Assembly (NCBI RefSeq): GCF_000341225.1
Contig: NZ_ANAC01000010.1
Span: 186,001-250,000 of the forward strand
DNA: 64,000 bases
DNA from: Nocardiopsis alba DSM 43377
GTDB lineage: Bacteria > Actinomycetota > Actinomycetes > Streptosporangiales > Streptosporangiaceae
Direction: 5' to 3'
Part shown: positions 52,480-61,411 of the stretch, piece after piece
Position numbering within the stretch: the first letter of the stretch is position 1
Layout of the letters: every line of letters begins with the position of its first letter
Position numbers and translations under genes: made by a program
Notes under the pieces: model-generated
What the model saw: only the letters and a program-made list of their open reading frames with translations
Told to the model about the DNA's origin: nothing
Database searches by the model: none

Positions 52480-53930
52480 TGGTCATCACCCTTGGTGATG
52501 AGGTCGATAACCCTTTCGAGCGCAGCCACGCGCGATCCCTTCACAATGACGACGTCTCCTGTGCGCATCCGTTGGCGCACCGCTTCGGCTGCCGCCTCGG
52601 CGTCGGGCACTCGGATGCTCTCACCGCTCCACCGCCCCTGGTGGGCGGCGCGTTCGGCGCCGACGGCGATGCCCTCGGCCGCCGGGCCGACCACGACGAG
52701 GTGGGCCACACCGGTCTCGGCGGCCAGTTCACCCACCTTCTCGTGTTCGGCGTCCCCGTCCTCACCGAGCTCGGCCATGTGGGCGAGCACGGCGATGGCG
52801 CGGCGGTCCCGGGCCAAGGAGCCCAGGGTGGTCAGCGCCGCCCGCATCGACTCGGGGTTGGCGTTGTAGGCGTCGTTGACGAGGGTGACACCGTGATGTT
52901 CGGTGACCTCCATCCGCCAACGGCTGACAGGGGTGGCCGCGGCCAGGGCGACGGCGATGTCCTCGATGTCCATACCGAGCTCGTCGGCGACGGCGGCCGC
53001 GGCCAGGGCGTTGCTCACCTGGTGGGCGCCGACCAGCCCCAGCTCGACCCGGGCCCGACGGCCGCTCAGGTTCAGAGTGAAGGACGGGGCGCCGTTCGCC
53101 TCGATGACCACGTCGGTGGCGCGCACCTCGGCCTCCTCGGCGGTGCCGTAGAGCACCACACGCGCCCGAGTGCGCGAGGCCATGGCCCGCACGCGCGGGT
53201 CGTCGGCGTTGAGGACGGCCACGCCGCCCTCGCCGCGCCGTTCGGTACCGGCCGGGAGGGACTCGACGAGCTCCCCCTTGGCCTGGGAGATGGCGTCGCG
53301 GTCGCCGAACTCGCCCATGTGCGCGCTGCCCACGTTGAGGACCACGCCGATCCGGGGCGGAGCGATCCGGCACAGGTGGGCGATGTGGCCGATGCCACGG
53401 GCGGCGACCTCCAGGACCAGGTTGCCGGTCCCGGTGTCGGCGCGCAGCACGGTGAGCGGGTGGCCGATCTCGTTGTTGAAGGATCCCGCCGGGGCCACGG
53501 TCGGGCCCAGGCGACCCACCACCTGGGCGATGAGGTCCTTGGTGGTGGTCTTGCCGGAGGAGCCGGTGACCCCCACGATCTCGGTCGTGGCCGCTTCGCG
53601 CTTCGGATCCCCGAGTTCACGGGCCACGTACGAGGCCAGACGGCTCAGTGCCGTCACCACCTCGTCGTCTCCACCGTCCACCAGCAGGTGAGGGGCGTCG
53701 ACCGGCCGTGAGGCCAGGACCGCGACCGCTCCGTCCGCCACGGCGGCGGCGGCGAAGTCGTGTCCGTCGACCCTCTCGCCCTTCAGAGCGACGAAGAGCG
53801 CTCCGGGCTCCACCTGCCGCGAATCGATGACGACGGGGCCGTCGACGACGGCTTCGGGGCGCGCTGATCCGCCGATGGCGGTTTGGGTGATCTCAGCGAT
53901 CCGATCGAGCGTGAGCGCGATCAAATCCAC
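52476..53930 (-). CDS. murF: UDP-MurNAc-tripeptide:D-Ala-D-Ala ligase MurF
   Basis: A 484-residue Mur ligase completing the pentapeptide. Domain 1 shows VVIDSRQVEPGALFVALKGE, the ATP loop VTGSSGKTTTKDLI, SFNNEIGHPLTVLRAD, then LVNDAYNANPESMRAAL. It overlaps mraY by 4 bases. Unlike compact dcw clusters, about 380 bases lie between its start and murE, so it may have its own promoter. Confidence 0.97.
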   Translation of the reverse strand: MDLIALTLDRIAEITQTAIGGSARPEAVVDGPVVIDSRQVEPGALFVALKGERVDGHDFAAAAVADGAVAVLASRPVDAPHLLVDGGDDEVVTALSRLASYVARELGDPKREAATTEIVGVTGSSGKTTTKDLIAQVVGRLGPTVAPAGSFNNEIGHPLTVLRADTGTGNLVLEVAARGIGHIAHLCRIAPPRIGVVLNVGSAHMGEFGDRDAISQAKGELVESLPAGTERRGEGGVAVLNADDPRVRAMASRTRARVVLYGTAEEAEVRATDVVIEANGAPSFTLNLSGRRARVELGLVGAHQVSNALAAAAVADELGMDIEDIAVALAAATPVSRWRMEVTEHHGVTLVNDAYNANPESMRAALTTLGSLARDRRAIAVLAHMAELGEDGDAEHEKVGELAAETGVAHLVVVGPAAEGIAVGAERAAHQGRWSGESIRVPDAEAAAEAVRQRMRTGDVVIVKGSRVAALERVIDLITKGDDQ

Positions 53931-54310
53931 TCCTCATGTCAGGCCCGGCCCACGGCGCCCCAGGGGCATCGGCCACCCGGCCTCGGGTTCGAGTCAGGGG
54001 ATGGCACCGCGGATACCGTGCGCGCGGGGCCGCGCCGGGCCACGGCGAACCGGCCGGTGCCGGGCCGTGGGCGCCACGTGGGCGGCGCTTCGGGCTGCGA
54101 TTGCCGGACCTACCTTAGAACATGTTGGGGCGTTCGGAGTCCCGGCGGGGCCCTGCGCGGAGCAATATGCTCCACTTCGTGATCGGGAGCGGACGTTCGG
54201 CTCTCGATCCGCGCACGTCGCACGGCGTGGCGCCGCCGGGACGCGATCATCGACCGCGTCCCGGCGAAGGGAAGGCATCGATTCGGCGCCCTCCCCGGTG
54301 TGTCGTGGGC
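53931..54310 (-). other. murE-murF intergenic region with a strong hairpin
   Basis: No supportable gene. CGCCGGGACGCG (54234-54245) pairs perfectly with CGCGTCCCGGCG (54255-54266) around a 9-base loop, which could terminate murE transcription. A TAAGGT hexamer (minus 54117-54112) nearer murF might be a -10 but lacks a -35. Confidence 0.5.
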
Positions 54311-55987
54311 TCAGCCCGGGTCAGGGGCCCGGTGCACGTTCTGGAGCGCACTGCCCAGACGTTCGCTGGCCCGACTGCGCAGAGCGTCCTCGATGGCGTT
54401 GAGCAGGACCTCGCGGTCGTCGAAGGGCAGCATCTCGCCCTTGACGTACTGGCCGGTCTCGTGGCCCTTGCCCGCAACGACGATCACATCGCCCGGCCCG
54501 GTCCTGGCCACGCCCAGGCCGATGGCCTCGGCCCGGTCGAGTTCCACGGTGACGTGGGCACGGTGGTTCTCGGGGACCTTGGCGACCCCTTCGAGCATCG
54601 CGGCCGCGATGGAGACGGGGTCCTCGCTCCGAGGGTTGTCGTTGGTGATGATCACCTGGTCGGCCAGGCGCGCCGCGGCCTCGCCCATGAGCGGGCGTTT
54701 GGCCCGGTCACGGTCGCCACCACAGCCGACCACCATGGTGATCCGCCCCTTGGTGGTGGCGCGCAGCGAGTCGAGTACCGCCTCGATCGCCCCGGGCTTG
54801 TGCGAGTAGTCGACCAGGGCGGTGAAGTCCTGTTCCGACGCCGCGCTCCGGGCCGCCACCGGCTCCATCCGCCCGGGGACCCCGGGGGCGGCCGCCACAC
54901 CGGCGATGGCGGTCTCCATGGGAAGACCGGCCTCCACCAGACCGACGATGGCCGCCATGGCGTTGGAGACGTTGAAGGGGCCGGGCAGGGCCACCGAGGC
55001 CTCCGCCTCCATTCCGCCGGGGCCGACCACGCGGAAGGAGCTTCCGGTGTCCCCCAGACGGACGTCGACGGCGTTCCAGTCGGCCTCCATCCCGTTCTCG
55101 GGGCCCGCGTCCGATCCGCCCTCCACCGCGAAGGTGGTGACGGGGATGTCCCCGCGCCCCGCGACCATGTCCACCAGGGCCCGACCGAAGCGGTCGTCGG
55201 TGTTGACCACCGCGATGTCGCAGTACTCGGGCGTGAACAGGCGCGCCTTGGTGTCGAAGTAGTCGCGCAGGTCCGAGTGGAAGTCCAGGTGGTCCTGGGA
55301 CAGGTTGGTGAAGATCGCCACGTCGTAGCGGGCTCCGCCGACCCGGCCCAGGGCCAGGGCGTGGCTGGAGACCTCCATGGCGGCGGCGGTGATCCCGCGT
55401 TCGGCCATGACCGCGAACAGGCCGTGCAGGTCGGTGGCCTCGGGAGTGGTCAGGGAGGAGGCGACCCGTTCGTCGCCCACCCTCATCTCCACGGTGCCCA
55501 CCAGGCCGGTGCTCATACCGGCCTTGCGCAGACCGGACTCGATCAGGTAGCTGATCGTGGTCTTGCCACTGGTCCCGGTGGTACCGACCAGGAGCAGGTC
55601 CTGGGCGGGGTCGCCGTAGACCCAGGAGGCGACCGGGCCGAGCACGGCCCGCACGTCGGGCACCACGATCACCGGCAGGCCGGTGGCGGCGGCGCTCTCG
55701 GCGCCCTCCGCGTCGGTGAGGATCGCGGAGGCCTCGGCGTCGGCCGCCTGTCGGGAGAACTCGGCGCCGTGGACACGGGTACCGGGCAGGGCGGCGTACA
55801 GGTCGCCCTGTCGGACGCGCCGGGAGTCATGGGTGATACCGCGGACATGGACCTCCCGTGGGGGCATGTCCGCCGGGCGTTCCGGATCGGTGTCCGGTCG
55901 CAGCAGGGTGGCGTCCGAGCCGAGCGTGGTGACGAGGTCGGACAGTGGACGGAGACTGGTGTGTTCAGGTCGCATTACCGGTGGCAC
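54311..55987 (-). CDS. murE: UDP-MurNAc-tripeptide synthetase MurE (diaminopimelate-adding)
   Basis: A 558-residue Mur ligase adding the third residue of the stem peptide. ATP loop VGTTGTSGKTTISYL; HDSRRVRQGDLYAALPG in domain 1; VDYSHKPGAIEAVL; and the specificity motif DNPR (residues 450-453, in TNDNPRSEDP), which marks diaminopimelate over lysine. About 40 extra N-terminal residues precede the core. Start is GTG at 55987 (MPPVMRPEHTS), with a -10-like TAACCT exactly 6 bases upstream, so it is probably leaderless. An internal ATG at codon 5 is an alternative. Confidence 0.97.
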   Translation of the reverse strand: MPPVMRPEHTSLRPLSDLVTTLGSDATLLRPDTDPERPADMPPREVHVRGITHDSRRVRQGDLYAALPGTRVHGAEFSRQAADAEASAILTDAEGAESAAATGLPVIVVPDVRAVLGPVASWVYGDPAQDLLLVGTTGTSGKTTISYLIESGLRKAGMSTGLVGTVEMRVGDERVASSLTTPEATDLHGLFAVMAERGITAAAMEVSSHALALGRVGGARYDVAIFTNLSQDHLDFHSDLRDYFDTKARLFTPEYCDIAVVNTDDRFGRALVDMVAGRGDIPVTTFAVEGGSDAGPENGMEADWNAVDVRLGDTGSSFRVVGPGGMEAEASVALPGPFNVSNAMAAIVGLVEAGLPMETAIAGVAAAPGVPGRMEPVAARSAASEQDFTALVDYSHKPGAIEAVLDSLRATTKGRITMVVGCGGDRDRAKRPLMGEAAARLADQVIITNDNPRSEDPVSIAAAMLEGVAKVPENHRAHVTVELDRAEAIGLGVARTGPGDVIVVAGKGHETGQYVKGEMLPFDDREVLLNAIEDALRSRASERLGSALQNVHRAPDPG

Positions 55988-55993
55988 GAGTGG

Positions 55994-55999
55994 AGGTTA
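55994..55999 (-). promoter_or_regulatory. Candidate -10 of murE, leaderless
   Basis: TAACCT on the minus strand (55999-55994), 6 bases before the GTG of murE. It gives murE a promoter of its own downstream of the inserted mmuM gene. The -35 is weak. Confidence 0.5.
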
Positions 56000-56106
56000 A
56001 CGGGTGCGGAGGACCGGTCGGTAATTTCCACACCGGTACCGTCGGCGTTTCCCGCCTCGGGGCCCGTTCCAGGTCGTCCCGGGTATCGAAGAGGAGGGGG
56101 TCCGGT

Positions 56107-57042
56107 ATGGATCGGGGTTCGATGGTGACGGAGGGGCCCGGCCGCCCGGAGCGGCCGTTGGTCGTGGACGGGGGCCTGGCGACCCGACTGGAGGCCTACG
56201 GGCGTGACCTGGGTGGAGGTCTCTGGTCGGCGCGGCTGCTGGCCGAGGAACCGGAGCTGATAGCGCGGGTCCATCGCGACTACTTCGAGGCGGGCGCCGA
56301 CGTGGCGATCGCCGCCGGATACCAGGCGAGCGTGGCGGGGTTCGTCTCCCTCGGATACTCGCGAAGGAGGGCCCTGGAGTCCATCGCCCGGTCGGTGGAG
56401 CTGGCGGTCGGGGAACGGGACGCCTTCGGGTCGGGGCTGGTGGCGGCCGGGGTCGGACCCTACGGTGCCGCCCGGGCCGACGGGTCGGAGTACACCGGCG
56501 ACTACGACCTGGACGAGGAGGGGCTCTACCGCTGGCATAGGGAGCGCTGGAACGTACTGACCGATGCCGGGGCCGACCTGGTGGCCTGTGAGACCCTGCC
56601 CTCCCTGGCCGAGGCCAGGGCTCTGGCCCGGCTGACGCTGGAGACCCCGGGCGCGCGGGTGTGGTTCTCCTTCTCCTGTTCCGATGGGGAGCGGATCTCC
56701 GATGGGACACCGTTGCGCGAGGTGGCGGCGGAGTTGGCGCCGCTGCGCGAGAGCGGACGCCTCGTGGCGGTGGGGGTGAACTGCGTCCCGCCCCGGCACG
56801 TGCCCTCCCTGGTCCGCGCGGTCGCCTCGGCGGGGCTGCCCGCCGTGGCCTACCCCAACTCGGGCGAGGGGTGGGACGCCGCGCGCGGTGTGTGGACCGG
56901 TTCCGGGGAGAGCGAGCGCTTCGGTGAGGCCGCCGTCTCGTGGTGCCGGGAGGGGGCGGTCCTGGTGGGCGGCTGCTGCCGTACCGGGCCGGAACACGTG
57001 CGCGCCGTACGCGAGGCCCTGGAGGACGCGGGGCTCCGCTGA
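56107..57042 (+). CDS. mmuM: Homocysteine S-methyltransferase (MmuM-like) inserted in the dcw cluster
   Basis: A 311-residue TIM barrel of the zinc-dependent homocysteine methyltransferase family. The N-terminus is PLVVDGGLATRLEAYGRDL, the zinc ligands are VAVGVNCVPPRH and VLVGGCCRTGPEHVRA, and YPNSGEGWDAARGVW is typical of S-methylmethionine-using members. It makes methionine from homocysteine. It lies on the opposite strand between ftsI and murE. I chose the ATG at 56107, with a strong AGGAGGGGG 6 bases before; the earlier frame start lies inside murE. Confidence 0.92.
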   Translation: MDRGSMVTEGPGRPERPLVVDGGLATRLEAYGRDLGGGLWSARLLAEEPELIARVHRDYFEAGADVAIAAGYQASVAGFVSLGYSRRRALESIARSVELAVGERDAFGSGLVAAGVGPYGAARADGSEYTGDYDLDEEGLYRWHRERWNVLTDAGADLVACETLPSLAEARALARLTLETPGARVWFSFSCSDGERISDGTPLREVAAELAPLRESGRLVAVGVNCVPPRHVPSLVRAVASAGLPAVAYPNSGEGWDAARGVWTGSGESERFGEAAVSWCREGAVLVGGCCRTGPEHVRAVREALEDAGLR

Positions 57043-57061
57043 GCGACCGGAGCTCGCACGG

Positions 57062-57100
57062 CGGCGGCCCCTCCCCCGATCTCCGGGAGAGGGGCCGCCG
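57062..57100. terminator. Bidirectional terminator, mmuM / ftsI
   Basis: A 12-bp perfect stem CGGCGGCCCCTC (57062-57073) with GAGGGGCCGCCG (57089-57100) between convergent stops. Confidence 0.8.
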
Positions 57101-57126
57101 TCCCTCATAGGCTCCGAGGCCCCGAC

Positions 57127-59103
57127 TCAGCCCTCCTCGTTCTCGAACAGGCGGATCGCCGGAGGCTCCTCGTCCGTCGGCGGCACCTTGAAGGTCTTGA
57201 GGGCGAAGGACATGATGTCGTTGAACACCGGACCCGCCGCCTCGCCTCCGTAGTAAGTGCCCTGAGGGTCGTGCAAGACCACCTGGACCACCAGTTCGGG
57301 GTCGTCCGCCGGAGCGAAACCGGCGAAGGTCGCGGTGTACCCGCCCTCGTCGTAGCGGCCCGTCTCGGGGTCGATCCGGTTGGCGGTACCGGTCTTGCCC
57401 GCCACCCGGTACCCGTCGATACGGGCCTGGGGCGCGGTGCCCTCGTCCCCGGTGACCGCCTCCAGCATCAACTGGAGCTGTTCGGCGGTCTCCTCGCTGA
57501 TCACCCGGTTCCGTTCGGGCTCCTCCGACGGGGTGAACTCCCCGTCGGGGGCGACGGTGCCCGCGATGAGGCGGGGTTCGACGCGCACACCACCGTTGGC
57601 GATGGTCGCGTAGACCGACGCCATCTGGGCGGCGTTCACGGACAGGCCGTGCCCGATGGACACCGAGGGAAGCTGGGTACCCCACCAGTCGTCGGGGTCG
57701 GTGAGGACCCCGGCCTCCTCGCCCGGCAGGGACAGTCCGGTGGGCTGCCCCAGCCCGAAGTCGGTCATGTACCGGTGCAGGACGTTCGCGCCCACCTGGT
57801 CGGCGATCTTGATCGTGCCCACGTTGCTGGACTGGGCCATGATGCCGTTGACGGTCAGACGCTGGGTGCCGTTGTTGGTGGAGTTGCGGAAGGTCTGGTC
57901 GTAGTACTGGAGCGCGTAGGGGACGGTGTAGACCGTCTCCGGGGTGGTCTTGCCCTCCTCCAGGGCCGCCGCCATGGTGATCACCTTGTTGGTGCTGCCC
58001 GGCTCGAAGGTGGCGGCCACCGCTCCGTTGGCCCACTCCTCGGCACCGCTGGAGGCGATGTCGTTCTGGGAGTAGGACGGGTAGTCGGCCATCGCCAGGA
58101 TCTCGCCCTCCTTGTTGGAGACGACGACGCTGCCGCCCTGGGCGTCCAGCTCCTCGACCCGGTCCGCCAGGGCCTGGTAGGCGTACCACTGGAGATCGCG
58201 GTCCAGGGTCAGGCGCACGTCCTGGCCGGCCTCGGGTTCACGGACCAGCCCGCCCGCCATCGGGATCTGGGTGCCGTCCTGGGCCACCTCGACCTGACGT
58301 TTCCCGGCCTCGCCGGCGAGGGTGTCGTCCAGGTAGCCCTCCAGGCCCTCCAGCCCGTACCCCTCCGAGCCCACGAAACCCACCAGGTCGGCGGCTCCGG
58401 TCTCCTCGGGGTAGACACGCTGGTAGTCGACCTCGGCCCCCAGGCCGGAGAGCCCCTCCGAGCGCAGGTCCTGCCAGTCCGTCGGCGAGACCTTCCGCGC
58501 CACCACCTGGTAGCGGCTGGGCTTGGCGTCCACCTTCTCGGTGACGTCCTCCTCGTCGAGGTCGAAGCGGGTGACCAGTTCGTCGATGAGCCGATCCCGC
58601 TCGCCCTCCTCGACCTCCTCGGGGTCGACGAAGACGTTGCGGACCTCCACCGACAGGGCGAAGGGGTTGCCCTCCGCGTCGGTGATCCGCCCGCGCAGCG
58701 TGGGGATGTCGATGGTCTGCATACGCAGGTTGGCGGCGGCCTCGGCGTAGGTGTCGGCGTTGATCCCCTGGATCTGGGTGAGGCGCCCGGCGAAGAGCAC
58801 CAGGATCACGACGATGATGATCCCGCCGACCTTGATCCGTTTGCGCGGATCCCCCTGCCGAAAGGTCCGCCGCAACAGAGGCGGGGGCGGTGGGGGCGTC
58901 GAGCCCCCGCGTCGGGTCGGGCGTTCCCCGCCCCGACGCACCTGACGCGCCGAACCGCCGCCCCCCGCGGCGGAACGCGGGCGCGCGCCGCCCGAGGGAC
59001 GGCGCGACTGTCGCTGTGGGCCCTTGCTCGGCCGGGACCCGGAGCGACCGGTCGCTCCGGGCCTGCGCGGGTCACGAGGGCGTCGGTCCCGAGGCGTGCT
59101 CAA
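57127..59103 (-). CDS. ftsI: Septal transpeptidase FtsI (PBP3, class B)
   Basis: A 658-residue class B penicillin-binding protein cross-linking septal peptidoglycan. A basic Arg/Pro-rich cytoplasmic tail of about 95 residues, one helix (GGIIIVVILVLFAGRLTQIQ), the dimerisation domain, then the transpeptidase with active-site S370-x-x-K373 (EPGSTNKVITM), SSN (AQSSNVGT) and KTG (VAGKTGTANR). Start is a rare TTG at 59103: it overlaps the ftsL stop as TTGA and has GGGAG 6 bases upstream, and no other start lies before the helix. Confidence 0.96.
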   Translation of the reverse strand: MSTPRDRRPRDPRRPGATGRSGSRPSKGPQRQSRRPSGGARPRSAAGGGGSARQVRRGGERPTRRGGSTPPPPPPLLRRTFRQGDPRKRIKVGGIIIVVILVLFAGRLTQIQGINADTYAEAAANLRMQTIDIPTLRGRITDAEGNPFALSVEVRNVFVDPEEVEEGERDRLIDELVTRFDLDEEDVTEKVDAKPSRYQVVARKVSPTDWQDLRSEGLSGLGAEVDYQRVYPEETGAADLVGFVGSEGYGLEGLEGYLDDTLAGEAGKRQVEVAQDGTQIPMAGGLVREPEAGQDVRLTLDRDLQWYAYQALADRVEELDAQGGSVVVSNKEGEILAMADYPSYSQNDIASSGAEEWANGAVAATFEPGSTNKVITMAAALEEGKTTPETVYTVPYALQYYDQTFRNSTNNGTQRLTVNGIMAQSSNVGTIKIADQVGANVLHRYMTDFGLGQPTGLSLPGEEAGVLTDPDDWWGTQLPSVSIGHGLSVNAAQMASVYATIANGGVRVEPRLIAGTVAPDGEFTPSEEPERNRVISEETAEQLQLMLEAVTGDEGTAPQARIDGYRVAGKTGTANRIDPETGRYDEGGYTATFAGFAPADDPELVVQVVLHDPQGTYYGGEAAGPVFNDIMSFALKTFKVPPTDEEPPAIRLFENEEG

Positions 59104-59555
59104 TCATCGCTCCCAGCGTCCCCGGTGATCTCACCGTTGTCCAGATCCAGGAAGAGCGGGGCGTCGCCCGGCTCCATCCCCATCCTCTCGGCCTCCTCGG
59201 CGATGCGCTCCGAGGTCTCCAAGTGGGCGACGGACTCCTCCAGCTCCTGTTCCACGTACGACATCTCGCGGTTCTCCGACTGGAGGCTGGTGATCGTGTA
59301 GGCCTCCTGCGCCACGACGCTGCGCAACAGCAGGAGGCTGACCAGGGCTCCGGCCAACAGGCACAGGATGAGCAGCACGAAGGGGATCTTCGGTGCCCGC
59401 CCCGGGGCCGCCGGTCGCGCGCTCCGGGTCCCGGCCGCGGGGGCCTTGGTCCGCACGGGACGGGTCGGGGCGGCCGGACGGCCGGCGGCCCCGGTACGCC
59501 CTTTCCCGGTCCCTCGCCCCTTCGTGGTGCGGCGTGTGTCCGTCTTCGTACCCAT
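59100..59555 (-). CDS. ftsL: Cell division protein FtsL
   Basis: A 151-residue bitopic protein. The basic, Ala/Pro/Arg/Thr-rich cytoplasmic half (1-56) is followed by one helix (IPFVLLILCLLAGALVSLLL) and a short coiled coil (SLQSENREMSYVEQELEESV) ending AERMGMEPGDAPLFLDL, the typical FtsL C-terminus. It bridges FtsQ and FtsW/FtsI in the septum. It lies 9 bases after rsmH and overlaps ftsI by 4. Confidence 0.9.
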   Translation of the reverse strand: MGTKTDTRRTTKGRGTGKGRTGAAGRPAAPTRPVRTKAPAAGTRSARPAAPGRAPKIPFVLLILCLLAGALVSLLLLRSVVAQEAYTITSLQSENREMSYVEQELEESVAHLETSERIAEEAERMGMEPGDAPLFLDLDNGEITGDAGSDD

Positions 59556-59564
59556 GTGCTCTCC

Positions 59565-60626
59565 CTACTGCCGCGACGGCCTGCGCACGCGTTCGGCCGC
59601 CCTGAGCCGGGCGGACTGCGCGCGCGGGTTGCGTTCGTTCTCTTCCTCCGTGGGGAGTTCCGCTCCCCGGGTGAGGAGTCGGAGTTCCGGTCGACGGTCC
59701 GGGAGGGGGACCGGGAGGTCGGCGGGTGTGGTGTCGGTGGCCAGGGCCGCGAAGGCCCGCTTGGTCATCCGGTCCTCCAGGGAGTGGTAGGACAGCACCG
59801 CGATGCGTCCCCCCACCGCCAGCCTCGACAGGGCCGCGGGGAAGGTCTCCTGGAGGATCGACAGTTCGGCGTTGACCTCGATGCGCAGCCCCTGGAAGGT
59901 GCGCTTGGCCGGGTGCCCTCCGGTACGACGGGTGGCGGCGGGGATGGCCTCCCGGACGAGTTCGGCGAGTTCCCGGGTGGACTCGATCCGCCTCTGGGCC
60001 CGGCGGCGTTCGATGGCCCGGGCCACACGCGGCGCGAAGCGCTCTTCGCCGTAGGTGCGCAGGACCCGGATGAGCTCGCCGACGGGGTAGTCGTTGACGA
60101 TCCGTTCCGCGGTGAGTTCCTGGCCCTGGTCCATGCGCATGTCCAAAGGCGCGTCGTGGGCGTAGGCGAAACCCCGCTCGGCCTCGTCCAGCTGAGGGGA
60201 GGAGACCCCCAGGTCGAGCAGGACGGCGTCGGCCTCGGCGAAGCCGGCCTCGTCCAGGGCCCGGGGGATCTCCGAGTAGATCGCGTGCGCGAAGTGGGTG
60301 CGGTCGGCGTAGGGGGCCAGGCGCTCGGCGCTGCGTTCCAGCGCGGTCGTGTCCCTGTCGACGCCGACCAGGCGCGCCTCGGGGCAGGCCCTGAGCAGCG
60401 CCTCGGAGTGTCCGCCGAGCCCGAGCGTGCCGTCGACCAGCACCGCTCCGGGCCGTTCGAGCGCCGGAGCGAGCAGTTCGATGATGCGGTCGCGCATCAC
60501 CGGTACGTGCAGAGCGTCGTCCCCGGCCTCGGCGGGCGCCCGGCCCGCCTGGTCGTGGGCGGTGATGTCGTCGTGGTCTGGCCGGTCGTCCCCGTCGGGC
60601 CGATCCTGCTGCCGGGTGTCCCCCAT
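59565..60626 (-). CDS. rsmH: 16S rRNA (cytosine-1402-N4)-methyltransferase RsmH (MraW)
   Basis: A 353-residue SAM-dependent methyltransferase. [17 protein letters not shown], then the SAM loop [46 protein letters not shown] and [18 protein letters not shown] are characteristic. The N-terminal 45 residues are an Asp/Gln-rich extension before the core. The ATG at 60626 lies downstream of GGAGG; a GTG six codons upstream is an alternative. It heads the rsmH-ftsL-ftsI string. Confidence 0.95.
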   Translation of the reverse strand: MGDTRQQDRPDGDDRPDHDDITAHDQAGRAPAEAGDDALHVPVMRDRIIELLAPALERPGAVLVDGTLGLGGHSEALLRACPEARLVGVDRDTTALERSAERLAPYADRTHFAHAIYSEIPRALDEAGFAEADAVLLDLGVSSPQLDEAERGFAYAHDAPLDMRMDQGQELTAERIVNDYPVGELIRVLRTYGEERFAPRVARAIERRRAQRRIESTRELAELVREAIPAATRRTGGHPAKRTFQGLRIEVNAELSILQETFPAALSRLAVGGRIAVLSYHSLEDRMTKRAFAALATDTTPADLPVPLPDRRPELRLLTRGAELPTEEENERNPRAQSARLRAAERVRRPSRQ

Positions 60627-60898
60627 GCGGTGCTGTTCCTCCACGCTGTCGCGGTCTCCCCCTGAGTCCGTGACGACGCCCCGGGGGCGTGCCACGGTGT
60701 CCTTCGCGTGGCCCGGCCGGTGATCGCCGGTGGGCCTCCGGACACGGCCGCCATTGTCCACCTTTTCGGCGGGTTCACGCTCACGACCTGGCGCCGGGGA
60801 AGTCGCGCCAGCTCGTGCGGCCGTCTCCGGAGACCGCTACCGGTCCCGGCACCGCATGGTCCGCGTGTCGTGGGAGCGAACGGCCGGGGCCGCCTCGC
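60627..60898 (-). other. mraZ-rsmH intergenic region
   Basis: 272 bases with no gene I support, although mraZ and rsmH are often adjacent. It holds inverted repeats such as TGGCGC...GCGCCA and could contain a terminator or an rsmH promoter; none is clear. A 95-codon frame overlapping the rsmH start (60497-60784) is probably a shadow. Confidence 0.4.
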
Positions 60899-61330
60899 TC
60901 ACGACATCCCGGGCAGCACCTCCTCTGAGAGTCGGGCGAACACCTGCTCCTGTTCGGCCTCGTACTCCGCCCACGCGTGGGCGTCCCAGATCTCCAGGCG
61001 CGTGTCGGCCCCGATGACGACGCACTCGCGTTCCAGACCCGCGTAGTCGCGCAGCTTCGGGGGGATGGTGACCCGGCCCTGCTTGTCGCAGGCCTGGTCC
61101 GACGCGCCGGAGAAGAGCATTCGACCGTAGTCGCGAACCGCCTTGGCGGTGACCGGCGCCGAACGCAGGGATCGGGTGAGATGGACGAAGCCGTCCGTGG
61201 GAAAGACGTAGAGGCAGCGCTCCTGGCCCTTCGTGATCACCACACCCCCCGACAGTTCGTCGCGGTACTTCGCGGGAAGGAACAATCGTCCCTTCTGGTC
61301 GAGGCGAGGTGTGTGGGTGCCGAGGAACAC
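60899..61330 (-). CDS. mraZ: Transcriptional regulator MraZ
   Basis: A 143-residue protein with two SpoVT/AbrB-like half-domains: [18 protein letters not shown] near residue 10 and [20 protein letters not shown] near 80. It forms a ring that binds direct repeats before its own gene and represses the dcw cluster in other bacteria. Start is GTG at 61330 with GAGGGGG 7 bases before. Four evenly spaced repeats upstream are the expected operator. Confidence 0.96.
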   Translation of the reverse strand: MFLGTHTPRLDQKGRLFLPAKYRDELSGGVVITKGQERCLYVFPTDGFVHLTRSLRSAPVTAKAVRDYGRMLFSGASDQACDKQGRVTIPPKLRDYAGLERECVVIGADTRLEIWDAHAWAEYEAEQEQVFARLSEEVLPGMS

Positions 61331-61369
61331 GCTCTCACCCCCTCACCCCCCATGTGGAGAATTCACCCT

Positions 61370-61411
61370 CTCCACGCCGCTCCACCTTACTCCACTCCTC
61401 CCCACCGTCAA
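61370..61411 (-). promoter_or_regulatory. MraZ operator: four repeats at 10-bp steps over the mraZ promoter
   Basis: On the minus strand GTGGGG (61405-61400), GTGGAG (61395-61390), GTGGAG (61385-61380) and GTGGAG (61375-61370), exactly one turn apart. Promoter: -35 TTGACG (61411-61406), 16-bp spacer, -10 TAAGGT (61389-61384). Two repeats fill the spacer and a third overlaps the end of the -10. Confidence 0.85.

Noticed and set aside
53975-54000. GGTTCGAGTC resembling a tRNA T-loop
   Set aside because: The flanking bases do not pair as a T-stem and no acceptor, D or anticodon arms can be built around it.
53994-54278. 94-codon minus-strand frame in the murE-murF gap
   Set aside because: Arg/Ala-rich random-looking product, no ribosome site, and it spans the strong hairpin at 54234-54266.
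60497-60784. 95-codon minus-strand frame between mraZ and rsmH
   Set aside because: It overlaps the rsmH start in another frame and its second half is the rsmH shadow.
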